Below, in pieces: positions 25,731 through 33,327 of a stretch of DNA of 64,000 nucleotides. Source of the DNA: DASXMT01 sp963755985 (GTDB taxonomy: Bacteria; Actinomycetota; Acidimicrobiia; Acidimicrobiales; RAAP-2); contig CAVWLO010000002.1 in assembly GCA_963755985.1 (NCBI GenBank), forward strand, positions 806,001 through 870,000, given 5' to 3'. Under the pieces are notes generated by a model that saw nothing but the letters and a program-made list of their open reading frames with translations, did not search any database and was not told the DNA's origin. Positions within the stretch are counted from its first letter, which is position 1, and each line of letters begins with the position of its first letter. Made by a program: the position numbers and the translations under genes.

Positions 25731-27123
25731 ACTTGTGGATGCACCACCTGACCGAGGGCGCGGCGTACCTTCCTCTTTGACCAAACCAAAGGAACGCTGG
25801 CGGTGGAACGCCGGCGAGGAAGGGACGCCAATGCTGAGAGTACATGTTGATGACGCCGCGGACGCGGAGCAGTCGACCACGCTGGACGAACTGGTGGCCG
25901 AGGGTGCGAGACGCATGCTGGCCGCAGCCCTCGAGGCCGAGGTCGACGCCTACGTGACCGCCCTGTCCGATGAGCGTGACGAGGAGGGCCACCGCCTGGT
26001 GGTCCGCAACGGCCACGCGGTGGCCCGCTCGTTGGCCACCGGGGCCGGACCCATCGAGGTCAGAGCGCCACGGGTGGACGACCGGCGCGTCGATGAGGTG
26101 ACGGGCGAGAAGTTGCGATTCCGGTCTTCGATCCTGCCTCCGTGGGCCCGCAAGTCCCCCAAGGTGGCCGAGGTGCTGCCCTTGATGTACCTCCACGGGA
26201 TGAGCTCGGGTGATTTCGTCCCGGCCCTGGAGGAGTTCTTCGGCTCGGCCGCCGGGCTGTCGGCCTCGGTGGTCACCCGGCTGACTACCGACTGGCAGAA
26301 GGACCGAGACCAGTTCTCCCACCGGTCGCTGAGAGACGTCGACTACGTCTACGTGTACGCCGATGGGATCCATTTCAACGTCCGCCTGGAGGAGGCTCGG
26401 CTGTGCGCCCTGGTCATCGTGGGTGTGCGCTCAGACGGGCGAAAGGAGCTGGTCTCGATCTCTGATGGCCACCGGGAATCGACCGAGTCCTGGGCCGACG
26501 TGTTGCGAGGACTGAAGCGCAGGGGCATGACCGCCCCGGTGATCGCCGTCGGTGATGGGGCCCTCGGCTTTTGGGGAGCCCTTTCCGACGTCTTCCCCGA
26601 GACCGTCCACCAGCGGTGCTGGGTGCACAAGATGGCGAATTGCATGAACGCCCTGCCCAAGTCGGCCCAGCCCGCTGCCCGTGCCGCCCTCAAAGAGGTC
26701 CGTGACGCCGAGGACAAAGTGCACGCCGAGAAGGCCCTCGAGACCTTCGTGAAGGACTACGAGGCCAAGTGGCCCAAGGCCACCGAGAAGGTGATCAAGG
26801 ACCGCGAGGAGCTGCTCGCCTTCTTCGACTTCCCAGCCGAGCATTGGGTCCACCTGAAGACCACCAACCCGATCGAGTCCACATTCGCCACCGTGCGTTT
26901 GCGGACCAAGGTGACCAAGGGGCCGGGCTCACGGGCCGCTGGCCTCGCCATGGCCTACAAGCTGATCGAGTCGGCTCAGACCCGGTGGCGAATGGTCAAC
27001 GCACCGCACCTCGTCGCCCTGGTTCGTGCCGGTGTGCAGTTCGAAAAGGGGGTGATGGTCGAAAGAACTGACGAGCAGAACAAGGAGGTCGCCGCGTAGT
27101 CGGTCAGAATCTCATCCACAGGT
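25731..27123 (+). mobile_element. IS256-family insertion sequence
   Basis: Imperfect terminal inverted repeats: acttgtggatgcaccacctg (25731-) and, reversed at the right end, acctgtggatgagattctga (to 27123). One transposase gene lies between. I could not see a clear 8-9 bp target duplication in the flanks. The left end interrupts a lipoprotein gene. Confidence 0.85.
25831..27099 (+). CDS. IS256-family (mutator) transposase
   Basis: Full-length transposase of 422 residues with a ribosome site AGGAAGGG before ATG 25831. Catalytic DDE residues are visible: Asp178 in VYVYADGIHFNVR, Asp242 in AVGDGALGFWGAL and Glu349 in TTNPIESTFATVRLRT, together with the CWVHK block at about 263-267. Apparently intact and possibly active. 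Confidence 0.97.
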   Translation: MLRVHVDDAADAEQSTTLDELVAEGARRMLAAALEAEVDAYVTALSDERDEEGHRLVVRNGHAVARSLATGAGPIEVRAPRVDDRRVDEVTGEKLRFRSSILPPWARKSPKVAEVLPLMYLHGMSSGDFVPALEEFFGSAAGLSASVVTRLTTDWQKDRDQFSHRSLRDVDYVYVYADGIHFNVRLEEARLCALVIVGVRSDGRKELVSISDGHRESTESWADVLRGLKRRGMTAPVIAVGDGALGFWGALSDVFPETVHQRCWVHKMANCMNALPKSAQPAARAALKEVRDAEDKVHAEKALETFVKDYEAKWPKATEKVIKDREELLAFFDFPAEHWVHLKTTNPIESTFATVRLRTKVTKGPGSRAAGLAMAYKLIESAQTRWRMVNAPHLVALVRAGVQFEKGVMVERTDEQNKEVAA

Positions 27124-27576
27124 CTTGACTATTTCTCCGCTGCGGCGCAGAAAATGCCACTGACCGCTTTCCTAGATCGGGTCGTCCTATTCATGACAGG
27201 CCCGAGCCGAGATTCCACTGGTTGAACCTCATGTTGATCTCATCTCTGTTGCCTTCAAGCTTCGGGCATTCCATCCCAACTCGATAGGGCCAAAGGTCAG
27301 TAATCTCACTGGTCGTAGGACGTGAACATTGCCTAGAGCCACCTGCCTGGCATGGCCATGGCCAGGACGGCTTTGGGCGGTGGAGGCACGCAACGAGTCA
27401 TGTGAAGAGCACACCGACGGCTGATACCGCGGCCCTGCTGGCACCCCTGGTGGTCGGTCGGGTGCTCTTGGGTCAGCGGGCCAACAAGGGCGCCAAGACT
27501 GCGGCCAGATCGATCCCTAAGTAGCCTGAGCCACCACGGCGGCGTCAGCCTGCCCATGATGACGATCGGAACCCCA
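27124..27576. other. Intergenic stretch between the IS and the hsdM stub
   Basis: No secure gene. A 40-codon plus frame ending at about 27523 (ADTAALLAPLVVGRVLLGQR, then KGAKTAARSIPK) looks protein-like but is too short to judge. Confidence 0.35.
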
Positions 27577-27792
27577 ATGGCAGAAGCCACTACCAAGAAT
27601 CACGCCGCCTTCATCTGGTCAGTGGCCGACCTCCTCAGAGGCGACTACAAGCAGTCGGAATACGGCAAGGTCATCCTCCCCCTGACTGTCCTACGTCGCC
27701 TGGACTGTGTCCTGGAACCCACCAAGGCGGCGGTCTTGGAGCGCTTCGCCCGGTTGAAGGGCAAGGTGGACAACATCATTTGGAGGGTTTGA
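27577..27792 (+). pseudogene. Type I restriction-modification HsdM, N-terminal stub
   Basis: 71 residues. KNHAAFIWSVADLLRGDYKQ and YGKVILPLTVLRRLDCVLEP are the conserved N-terminal region of HsdM methyltransferase subunits, which normally run 450-800 residues. The reading frame stops four bases before att copy 3, so the rest of the gene was probably lost when element B, or an earlier element, joined here. No hsdS or hsdR is seen. Confidence 0.85.
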
Positions 27793-27795
27793 ATA

Positions 27796-27852
27796 GGACT
27801 TTCTTGGTGGGCCGTGCGGGACTCGAACCCACGACCCCTTGCGCGTCATGCA
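27796..27852 (-). repeat. att copy 3, 57 bp
   Basis: Identical over 57 bases to 41251-41307, starting ggactttcttggtgggccgt and ending gcgcgtcatgca. It contains the CCA end, T arm and part of the anticodon arm of tRNA-Val but no 5' half. It is the integrase-distal junction of element B. Confidence 0.92.
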
Positions 27853-28014
27853 GACGAGACCCGTTCGCAGCGGTTCACAGCCGTACCGGATATCCGTCTG
27901 ACCTCGGCGTATGTGTTGCGCTGGTTCGCCGCCGTTCGCCCGAAACCGTCCCCGTTGCTACACGATTTGCTACACGATTGACCCTTTGCCAACAGTGCAA
28001 TGGGGTAGGCGACG

Positions 28015-28209
28015 CTATCGCTTCCGTCGGCTCGACAGCCCCAGCGCCCTTAGAAACGAAGCGGTGATGCTGTTCGACTTCCGGTAGACAGCACGACGGG
28101 CGTCACGCTTCGCCAGGCCCTCGACGCCGCCGTTCTTCACGGCCTCGACGTTGCCCAGGTCTCGAGCCCCTCGATAGAGCTGGGAGCGGAGCGTCTTCTT
28201 ACGTGCCAT
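28015..28209 (-). CDS. Small basic conserved protein, 64 residues
   Basis: MARKKTLRSQLYRGARDLGN followed by KNGGVEGLAKRDARRAVYRK and a basic C-terminus. Very similar short proteins are frequent on actinobacterial mobile elements and chromosomes, without known function. Its start overlaps the end of the SHOCT gene by 11 bases, so the two are translationally linked. Confidence 0.7.
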   Translation of the reverse strand: MARKKTLRSQLYRGARDLGNVEAVKNGGVEGLAKRDARRAVYRKSNSITASFLRALGLSSRRKR

Positions 28210-28792
28210 CTGTAGATCCTCCGTCCTTGAGCAGCTTGGCCTTCCCTGCCGCGAACTCCTCGTCCGTCAGCACCCCCGACTGGTGCAGATCTGCCAGCTT
28301 CTTGAACTCCTCTGTGAGGCTCGAGGTCGGCGGGGGCGGAGGTGGTCGCAGGACGGACGGTGGTGGCGGCCGTAGCGGTGGTGGCGGCTGCCTCGACAGG
28401 ACGACGGGCCGCACCGGAAGTGCGTACTGAGGGGTCCGATCGACGAGCTGCAACCGCTTCTCATCGATCCAGCCAAACGTCGACAGCACGGCGCCGACAG
28501 CAACCACACCGAAAAGAGCGGTCGCTACGAGGGATATAACCAGCAAGTAGTACAGCATCACGACCCAGATCAGGACTAGCCAGAACAGACAACCCCCGCC
28601 GAAAAAGAAGCTGCGGTGACGCTTCCGCGTGGACCTAGATATCGAGTTCAGGGTCTCTCCGACCCACCGCCAATAGGCGAGCGAGGTGATGAAGAGCCGG
28701 GACCGGTGCAGGGGAGCATATGGTCCGGCGGCGGAGGTCACTTGAGCCGCCCCGTCTTCCTGGCCCATGCCTCGATGTCTGGCCACGCCCAC
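28199..28792 (-). CDS. Membrane protein with proline linker and SHOCT domain
   Basis: The open frame allows 197 residues; the true start is uncertain because the first 50 residues do not look conserved. Two hydrophobic helices (GCLFWLVLIWVV and LLVISLVATALFGVVAVGA) are followed by a proline-rich linker (LRPPPPSVLRPPPPPP) and the C-terminal SHOCT domain LTEEFKKLADLHQSGVLTDE. SHOCT is an oligomerisation module common on mobile elements. Element B cargo. Confidence 0.7.
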   Translation of the reverse strand: MGVARHRGMGQEDGAAQVTSAAGPYAPLHRSRLFITSLAYWRWVGETLNSISRSTRKRHRSFFFGGGCLFWLVLIWVVMLYYLLVISLVATALFGVVAVGAVLSTFGWIDEKRLQLVDRTPQYALPVRPVVLSRQPPPPLRPPPPSVLRPPPPPPTSSLTEEFKKLADLHQSGVLTDEEFAAGKAKLLKDGGSTDGT

Positions 28793-28923
28793 ACGAGGGC
28801 TGACTTCAGCTTGGCCACCGGCTCCGGGAAGTCAGGGTGCCTGTAGCGCCAGTCGTGGACCACCGTGGACTTACCAACCCCGAGTCGGGTTGCGATCTCG
28901 GCCGCCCCCACCAGGTCAGTCAC
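28738..28923 (-). CDS. AlpA/excisionase-type HTH protein
   Basis: 61 residues from GTG 28923, chosen because AAGGAGCGTCCAA gives a ribosome site; GTG 28941 is an alternative. The sequence VTDLVGAAEIATRLGVGKST, then DWRYRHPDFPEPVAKLKSAL, then AWPDIEAWARKTGRLK is a winged-HTH excisionase/AlpA-like fold. It is divergent from 29051 across a region with two operator-like sites, so it probably controls that promoter. Confidence 0.8.
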   Translation of the reverse strand: MTDLVGAAEIATRLGVGKSTVVHDWRYRHPDFPEPVAKLKSALVWAWPDIEAWARKTGRLK

Positions 28924-28978
28924 TTGGACGCTCCTTGCCACCGCTGAAACCTATCCGAGCGGTCGTCGGTATTTACTC

Positions 28979-28997
28979 TTGCAGAAGTTCTTCCTCA
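28979..28997. promoter_or_regulatory. Operator-like site 1
   Basis: ttgcagaagttcttcctca, a degenerate copy of the palindrome at 29013-29032, 34 bases away centre to centre, in the gap between divergent genes. Confidence 0.5.
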
Positions 28998-29011
28998 GGT
29001 TTACGCTACCT

Positions 29012-29033
29012 GTTGCGGAAGTTCATCCGCAAC
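29012..29033. promoter_or_regulatory. Operator-like palindrome, site 2
   Basis: gttgcgga and tccgcaac are perfect inverted arms of 8 bases around agttca. It sits just before the ribosome site (gagggaac) of the gene at 29051, so a bound HTH protein could block its transcription. Confidence 0.6.
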
Positions 29034-29050
29034 AACCAAGGAGGGAACAC

Positions 29051-29491
29051 ATGCATCTAGCCAACGCCGATATAGCGGGTGACCTCAATCCGCCATTCAA
29101 GGACTGCGACTGCTTTCTCGCCGAAGGTGGCGTCGAATGCGCCGACGAAATCCATGCTGCGCTCATGGCCCTGAACGGACCACAGCCACTCAAGGCCATG
29201 GCGGAACTGCTTGAGGTTCTCAGGGATCGCACGCCAACGCTCTTCAACTCCGGAGAGATTGGCAGAGCGATCGCTCAGCACAACTGGGTCGACCCGGTTG
29301 CCGTCTACGAGATTGGCGAGTCCATCGAGTTCCTCGATCGGTACCGCTTGGATATCGACTGGCTTGAGATGGTGGCACTTGGCGGCATCGATCCCAGCCC
29401 ATCGATGACGGGTGGGGCTTGCAAGCGAATCCTTGAGGGCATCCAGGGCAGGTGCTCCTGGGTCCAGGCAGACGACGTGGTGGCGTCATGA
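29051..29491 (+). CDS. Hypothetical protein, 146 residues
   Basis: ATG 29051 with GAGGGAACAC upstream. Soluble, acidic and helical: AEGGVECADEIHAALMALNG, MAELLEVLRDRTPTLFNSGE, AVYEIGESIEFLDRYRLDID. No family recognised. Its stop overlaps the next start (ATGA at 29488), so the two form an operon. Control by the divergent HTH protein is likely. Confidence 0.65.
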   Translation: MHLANADIAGDLNPPFKDCDCFLAEGGVECADEIHAALMALNGPQPLKAMAELLEVLRDRTPTLFNSGEIGRAIAQHNWVDPVAVYEIGESIEFLDRYRLDIDWLEMVALGGIDPSPSMTGGACKRILEGIQGRCSWVQADDVVAS

Positions 29492-29781
29492 CCATGACCT
29501 GCCCGCAGTGGTGCGACTTACCCGAAGGCCACGCATCACCCGACCATTCCGATGACCGGGAACATATGTCTAGGGGTACGGACTTCTACCTCGGAGTCGA
29601 CGGAGACCTCCTCACCCAGCTCTATCTGAGCCAACACGTGACCGAAACCGAGCCGACCATTCGGATCAGCCTCCGCGACTCGACCGGCGAGGTGCCTGTG
29701 ACATTTCCCCAAGCGCGGCTCGTCGCCGAAGCCCTGCTTGCCATGTGTGGGGAGCCGTCAGGCGACGTAGGCTCGTCCTGA
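29488..29781 (+). CDS. DUF6907-like zinc-binding-type protein, 97 residues
   Basis: Begins MTMTCPQWCDLPEGHASPDH followed by DDREHMS. The C-x2-WC...H...H pattern is characteristic of small actinobacterial DUF6907-like proteins, which may bind zinc. A beta-rich C-terminal part, IRISLRDSTGEVPVTFPQAR, follows. Translationally coupled to the gene before it. Confidence 0.65.
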   Translation: MTMTCPQWCDLPEGHASPDHSDDREHMSRGTDFYLGVDGDLLTQLYLSQHVTETEPTIRISLRDSTGEVPVTFPQARLVAEALLAMCGEPSGDVGSS

Positions 29782-29846
29782 GGCGAAGCGACGCGACCCC
29801 CGGTTTCGGCCGGTGGTCTGTCGCGGAGGTCAGCCAGCTTGGTGGA

Positions 29847-30221
29847 TCAGCGACGAGCTAAACGCCGTCCGCTTTGCGTGTCGATCGGTGTGTAGTTCAA
29901 CTGGAAGTGATGATAAAGGGTCGACTCATCCGCTTGGGAGAGTTCCTCGCCATGCAGATCAAGATCGGGAGCACCTTCTACCTGCTCCTTTGAGACGACT
30001 ACCGTTAGCTCACTTGGGCCGACCTGAATGCCGCCGAGCGGCACAAAGGTCAGGTGCCGCCCAATGATGCCCTCTTTGACTGTCGCGAACTGAGGCACAT
30101 CGGTTTCGACGTCGACATATACGTCTTGCAGTTTGCCGATCTTCTCCCCATAGCAGTCGATGATCGTCTTGCCGTGCCATTCCGAGGCACTCCACTTGGC
30201 CCAGTCCTGATTCTCAGTCAT
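29847..30221 (-). CDS. PRC-barrel domain protein
   Basis: 124 residues, with GGGAGGCTGCA before ATG 30221. The PRC-barrel reads DCYGEKIGKLQDVYVDVETD, then PQFATVKEGIIGRHLTFVPL, a small beta-barrel seen in photosynthetic reaction centres, RimM and stress-related proteins. The C-terminal ELSQADESTLYHHFQLNY is the usual end of the bacterial stand-alone form. Cargo of element B, not a phage function. Confidence 0.88.
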   Translation of the reverse strand: MTENQDWAKWSASEWHGKTIIDCYGEKIGKLQDVYVDVETDVPQFATVKEGIIGRHLTFVPLGGIQVGPSELTVVVSKEQVEGAPDLDLHGEELSQADESTLYHHFQLNYTPIDTQSGRRLARR

Positions 30222-30394
30222 TGCAGCCTCCCGGATTATCGCTGAGTAAAGTCTGCATCATTTCGCAGGCGCAATCCGGCAACACTGCCGTCGGAGAGAG
30301 CGGCGCGACTACTTGACTTGTGGGTTGCACTCGACGTTGCTGTGGGCGCGAAGCCCCGTTCCGGTCCCCCTGGCGGGGTTTCGTCGCCTCGGAC

Positions 30395-30847
30395 TTAGCT
30401 CGTGATAGGGGCCGCCAGCGCCTCGGTCAGCCCTGACCGAGCTTGACGCTCCAAACCGCAGGCGACTGCCTGCGAGTCTTCGTTGACCTCGATGCTGGTG
30501 GCCTTGCGGTTTCGGAGCTGGATGACGTGCACCCCGTGATTGTCATAGGGGAGGCCGTCGAGGAGTGTCGCCGCCGCCTTCCAACTCACGATAACGGTCG
30601 TTCTTCGCAGTCCGCCCACGACCCAGACGTTGGTGACTGTGAGGACGAGTCCGGGGATGAGGCGGTGAAGGCGCTCGAACCAGAGGCGCAGGTGTGGGGC
30701 GTCGTGGCGCTCTCCGGCGAGGGCATGGTCTCCGCTGAATCGGTGGCGGATGTCCGGTGTGGCATTGGCGAGAATGGCGTCGTACTCGTGCTGGTTGACG
30801 AGTTCAAAGCTTCGGCGTGCTTGACGCTCGAAGACGGCGTGGAACAT
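30395..30847 (-). CDS. SnoaL/NTF2-like protein
   Basis: 150 residues; GATCGGAGGATCGGTC precedes ATG 30847. The pattern VFERQARRSFELVNQHEYDA, HRFSGDHALAGERHDA and VLTVTNVWVVGGLRRTTVIV fits a cone-shaped NTF2-like domain. The ligand or reaction is unknown. Cargo of element B. Confidence 0.75.
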   Translation of the reverse strand: MFHAVFERQARRSFELVNQHEYDAILANATPDIRHRFSGDHALAGERHDAPHLRLWFERLHRLIPGLVLTVTNVWVVGGLRRTTVIVSWKAAATLLDGLPYDNHGVHVIQLRNRKATSIEVNEDSQAVACGLERQARSGLTEALAAPITS

Positions 30848-31421
30848 GACCGATCCTCCGATCTTTTCCTAACTTGGCGGAGCCTTAGTCGGTCAAAGGA
30901 CTACCGTCTCGCACATGACCGGGAGTGGAGCCGTTAGTCCAAGACTCTCCACTTTCCTGGCAAGCCTACAAGCCAGGAACCACGCCACTTGACGGACAGC
31001 ACACCGTCCCTTGGAATGACAACGTCAATGCTGTCGCGTCGCCGACGAGATGATCCTAGCCCGCAAGTCAAAGTGTGCTTACCTGACGACAGCGGCACGT
31101 ACTGCCTTCCCCAGCGCATCTTTGTCTCGCTTATCCCGTCGACCGAAACACGAGGATCGGGCCAGGAGGACGGGAGGCCCCAGAGGAAGGAACGAAGTCG
31201 CAGATCGACACCTGGCTCATTCGGTCTACCTCGAATGCTGCATAGCGTATCCGTCTGGCCAAACTCCAGGCTTCCTCCAGGATCTAACCTCGATCGATGG
31301 ATCGGGGTTCAAAGCAGATCGGGTGAATGCTTGGGGAGTGCGGGGCAGGCACCCATTCCGCACCAAATCTGACGACGGCAAGCAGGGGCCGGGCCACCTC
31401 AACGTCGGGCAGACTGTGGAC
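30848..31421. other. Intergenic stretch inside element B
   Basis: No secure gene. A long plus frame runs through it into the secreted-protein gene but lacks coding character before 31422. Lower GC than the flanks. Confidence 0.4.
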
Positions 31422-32033
31422 ATGAATCGGTCCAGGGCACTCGGAACCGCCGCATTAGTCCTAGGGACGATTCTCGCCTTGACCCCGATCACCGATGTCG
31501 CCGGGGCGGCAACCAAGCCCAAGGGGGCACCCAATAGCCTCACGGGCTACGGAGCGCCCGTGAAACGGTTCGAGGCCGAGCATCCTCCGACCGGCAAGTA
31601 CGAGGGCGCCCCGTTTGGCCGGGTGTTCGCCTCACCGGAAGGTCCGGTCCGCGAGTTCATCTTGCAGTCTCCCAGTCTGCCGCTCATGACCTTCTACATC
31701 CGCTCCATACCGGAGAACACGCCGGCCGCTAAGGCGCTCTCGATAGCGAGGACCGAGCTTCCTTCGGACTCGATAGTCACTGGTCAGTTCGTTTCGAACA
31801 ACATTGTGACCTCTGGCCCACGGCCGCCTGGGTACATTGGGCCGTCCGGGCAATCCTGCGAGGTAGTCGACTTCCACAGCCCGACCCTCGCTCGCTTCGT
31901 CGGATCCAATGGCGACATGTACATCGAGTTGGCCTACGAGGACGCACACGCTGCTCCGACGTGGAGGCCAACCAACGTGAATACAGTCAGTTACAAGTTG
32001 GGACCAGGATTACCGGGTACTGTCACGTGCTGA
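31422..32033 (+). CDS. Secreted hypothetical protein, 203 residues
   Basis: ATG 31422, then a signal peptide MNRSRALGTAALVLGTILAL with a likely cleavage after DVAGAA. The mature part includes FGRVFASPEGPVREFILQSP and a single Cys pair (SGQSCEVVDFH and TVTC at the C-terminus). No family recognised. It is transcribed against the phage-like genes, which marks it as a separate cargo gene of element B. Confidence 0.7.
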   Translation: MNRSRALGTAALVLGTILALTPITDVAGAATKPKGAPNSLTGYGAPVKRFEAEHPPTGKYEGAPFGRVFASPEGPVREFILQSPSLPLMTFYIRSIPENTPAAKALSIARTELPSDSIVTGQFVSNNIVTSGPRPPGYIGPSGQSCEVVDFHSPTLARFVGSNGDMYIELAYEDAHAAPTWRPTNVNTVSYKLGPGLPGTVTC

Positions 32034-32125
32034 TTCCGACTGGGGGGGCGCCTCCCGGCCCGGCTGAATGACCAAAAGCAGGACCGGGGCCGCACACCTT
32101 CGTAGGCGACCGGGGAAGGACAGAT

Positions 32126-32836
32126 TCAACTCGCTCGTCTTGCTCGGAACGGACCGACTCGAGCCCGTGCCAGACGCTGGCGGGCTTCCCGTGTGTAGTC
32201 GGGCAGGACGATGGCCTTGGGCAGGGGTCGGCCCGTGTTGGCTAGGCCTTGGCGCCCGCGAATGTCGACCAGGCCCGCAGTGTGTTCAGAGGCTGCGTAA
32301 TTCACAACGGAGACGTCACCTTTATGGAGGGAGCACTCAGTTATCAGGCGGTTCTCGTATTCCGCATCCCAATCCTGTCTGAGCACGCGGAACGCCATGG
32401 ACATTTCGTCCAAGTCACCGTCGGCAACGGCGGCACGAACGATCTGCACGTCTCCCCTCGAAGGATTGAGTGTCGCTTCGGTGTACAACCCGGTGGCGTC
32501 AGCAGACAGCTTCAGGGTCCCCGCCTTCGTTCTGGCCATCGTTACGCCGCCGTGATTACAGAGAAAGCTGACGTCGGCGCCGTGCTCGAGCGTCCGATTG
32601 AACGCCTTCGGGTCGACGGTCTCGTTGTAGCTGCCCGCCATGTCTTGCATTTCGTACGGCTTGCCCACGACCGAGGCGTAGCCCGTGAACCGGAGCGACG
32701 TGCCACCGGTTCCGTTCTGGACCTCGCGCATCTCGAACTGCGGAGCGGCTCGGCCGCTCGGGTCCATCTCGCGGACACAACGGCGCTCGGAGACTTGTCG
32801 CTCGTCGCGGAAGGCCAGGCTGGGTGATTCGGTCAT
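32126..32836 (-). CDS. HK97-family prohead protease
   Basis: 236 residues. The block SLRFTGYASVVGKPYEMQDM, AFNRTLEHGADVSFLCNHGG, then EMSMAFRVLRQDW and GDVSVVNYAASEHT is the U9/S78 capsid maturation protease layout; His in FLCNHGG and Ser in EMSMAF are the likely catalytic pair. It cleaves the scaffold part of the capsid protein in the assembling prohead. ATGA overlap with the preceding coiled-coil gene. Unusually, it follows rather than precedes the capsid gene. Confidence 0.9.
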   Translation of the reverse strand: MTESPSLAFRDERQVSERRCVREMDPSGRAAPQFEMREVQNGTGGTSLRFTGYASVVGKPYEMQDMAGSYNETVDPKAFNRTLEHGADVSFLCNHGGVTMARTKAGTLKLSADATGLYTEATLNPSRGDVQIVRAAVADGDLDEMSMAFRVLRQDWDAEYENRLITECSLHKGDVSVVNYAASEHTAGLVDIRGRQGLANTGRPLPKAIVLPDYTREARQRLARARVGPFRARRAS

Positions 32837-33159
32837 AGTGTCCTCCGTAGGTCGCCATATCGCCGCTGAAGGCTGAGGGAGTGTGCTTCCGCTTCCTGTA
32901 TCTGGCGGTCGATCTCGTCCAGCTTGTCTTGGACCTTCGCTCTCCGTGGAGCGTCGGCGGCGTAGTCGGTTTCACGCGCGATCCGCTCCCGCTCGAGCTT
33001 GTCGATCCGCTTTCGCCGGGCGTCCTCCTGGCGGTCTGCGATCTCTTGCTGCCACGGGTCGAGCTTTACTTGCTTGACCACTCCGTTGGCACTGGCACCG
33101 GCGGCGCCTTCGAGGCGCCTGAGCCGTCGGTCTAAGTCAGTTTCGGTTGTCATTGTCAT
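32833..33159 (-). CDS. Coiled-coil protein, possible scaffold
   Basis: 108 residues (GTG/ATG choices within the first few codons). Mostly charged helix: ADRQEDARRKRIDKLERERI and RRAKVQDKLDEIDRQIQEAE suggest a coiled coil. Placed between capsid and protease genes, it may act as an assembly scaffold; this is inference from position. A decayed copy exists in element A. Confidence 0.7.
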   Translation of the reverse strand: MTMTTETDLDRRLRRLEGAAGASANGVVKQVKLDPWQQEIADRQEDARRKRIDKLERERIARETDYAADAPRRAKVQDKLDEIDRQIQEAEAHSLSLQRRYGDLRRTL

Positions 33160-33326
33160 CCTCCTAGGGGGTCGTACTTCTCGCCGACGTACTCCTCGAC
33201 GAGTGCGAGCAAATCGGGTGCGCCCCTCCAGAGGCGCGAGCCGTGCGAGCGCTGGAGGTTGCTACCGAGCTGGCCGACGGCCCGCTCGAGGCGTTCGGTG
33301 CGCTCTTTAGGGGTCAGTTCGGCCAT
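33156..33326 (-). CDS. Small helical protein, 56 residues
   Basis: ATG 33326 comes directly after the capsid stop. MAELTPKERTERLERAVGQL then RSHGSRLWRGAPDLLALVEE. Charged and helical, no family recognised. It overlaps the next gene by four bases (ATGA). Part of the capsid operon. Confidence 0.65.
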   Translation of the reverse strand: MAELTPKERTERLERAVGQLGSNLQRSHGSRLWRGAPDLLALVEEYVGEKYDPLGG

Positions 33327-33327
33327 C

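Noticed and set aside
27781..27860. A second tRNA-Val gene at att copy 3
   Set aside because: Only the 3' half is present; the 5' acceptor and D arm are missing.
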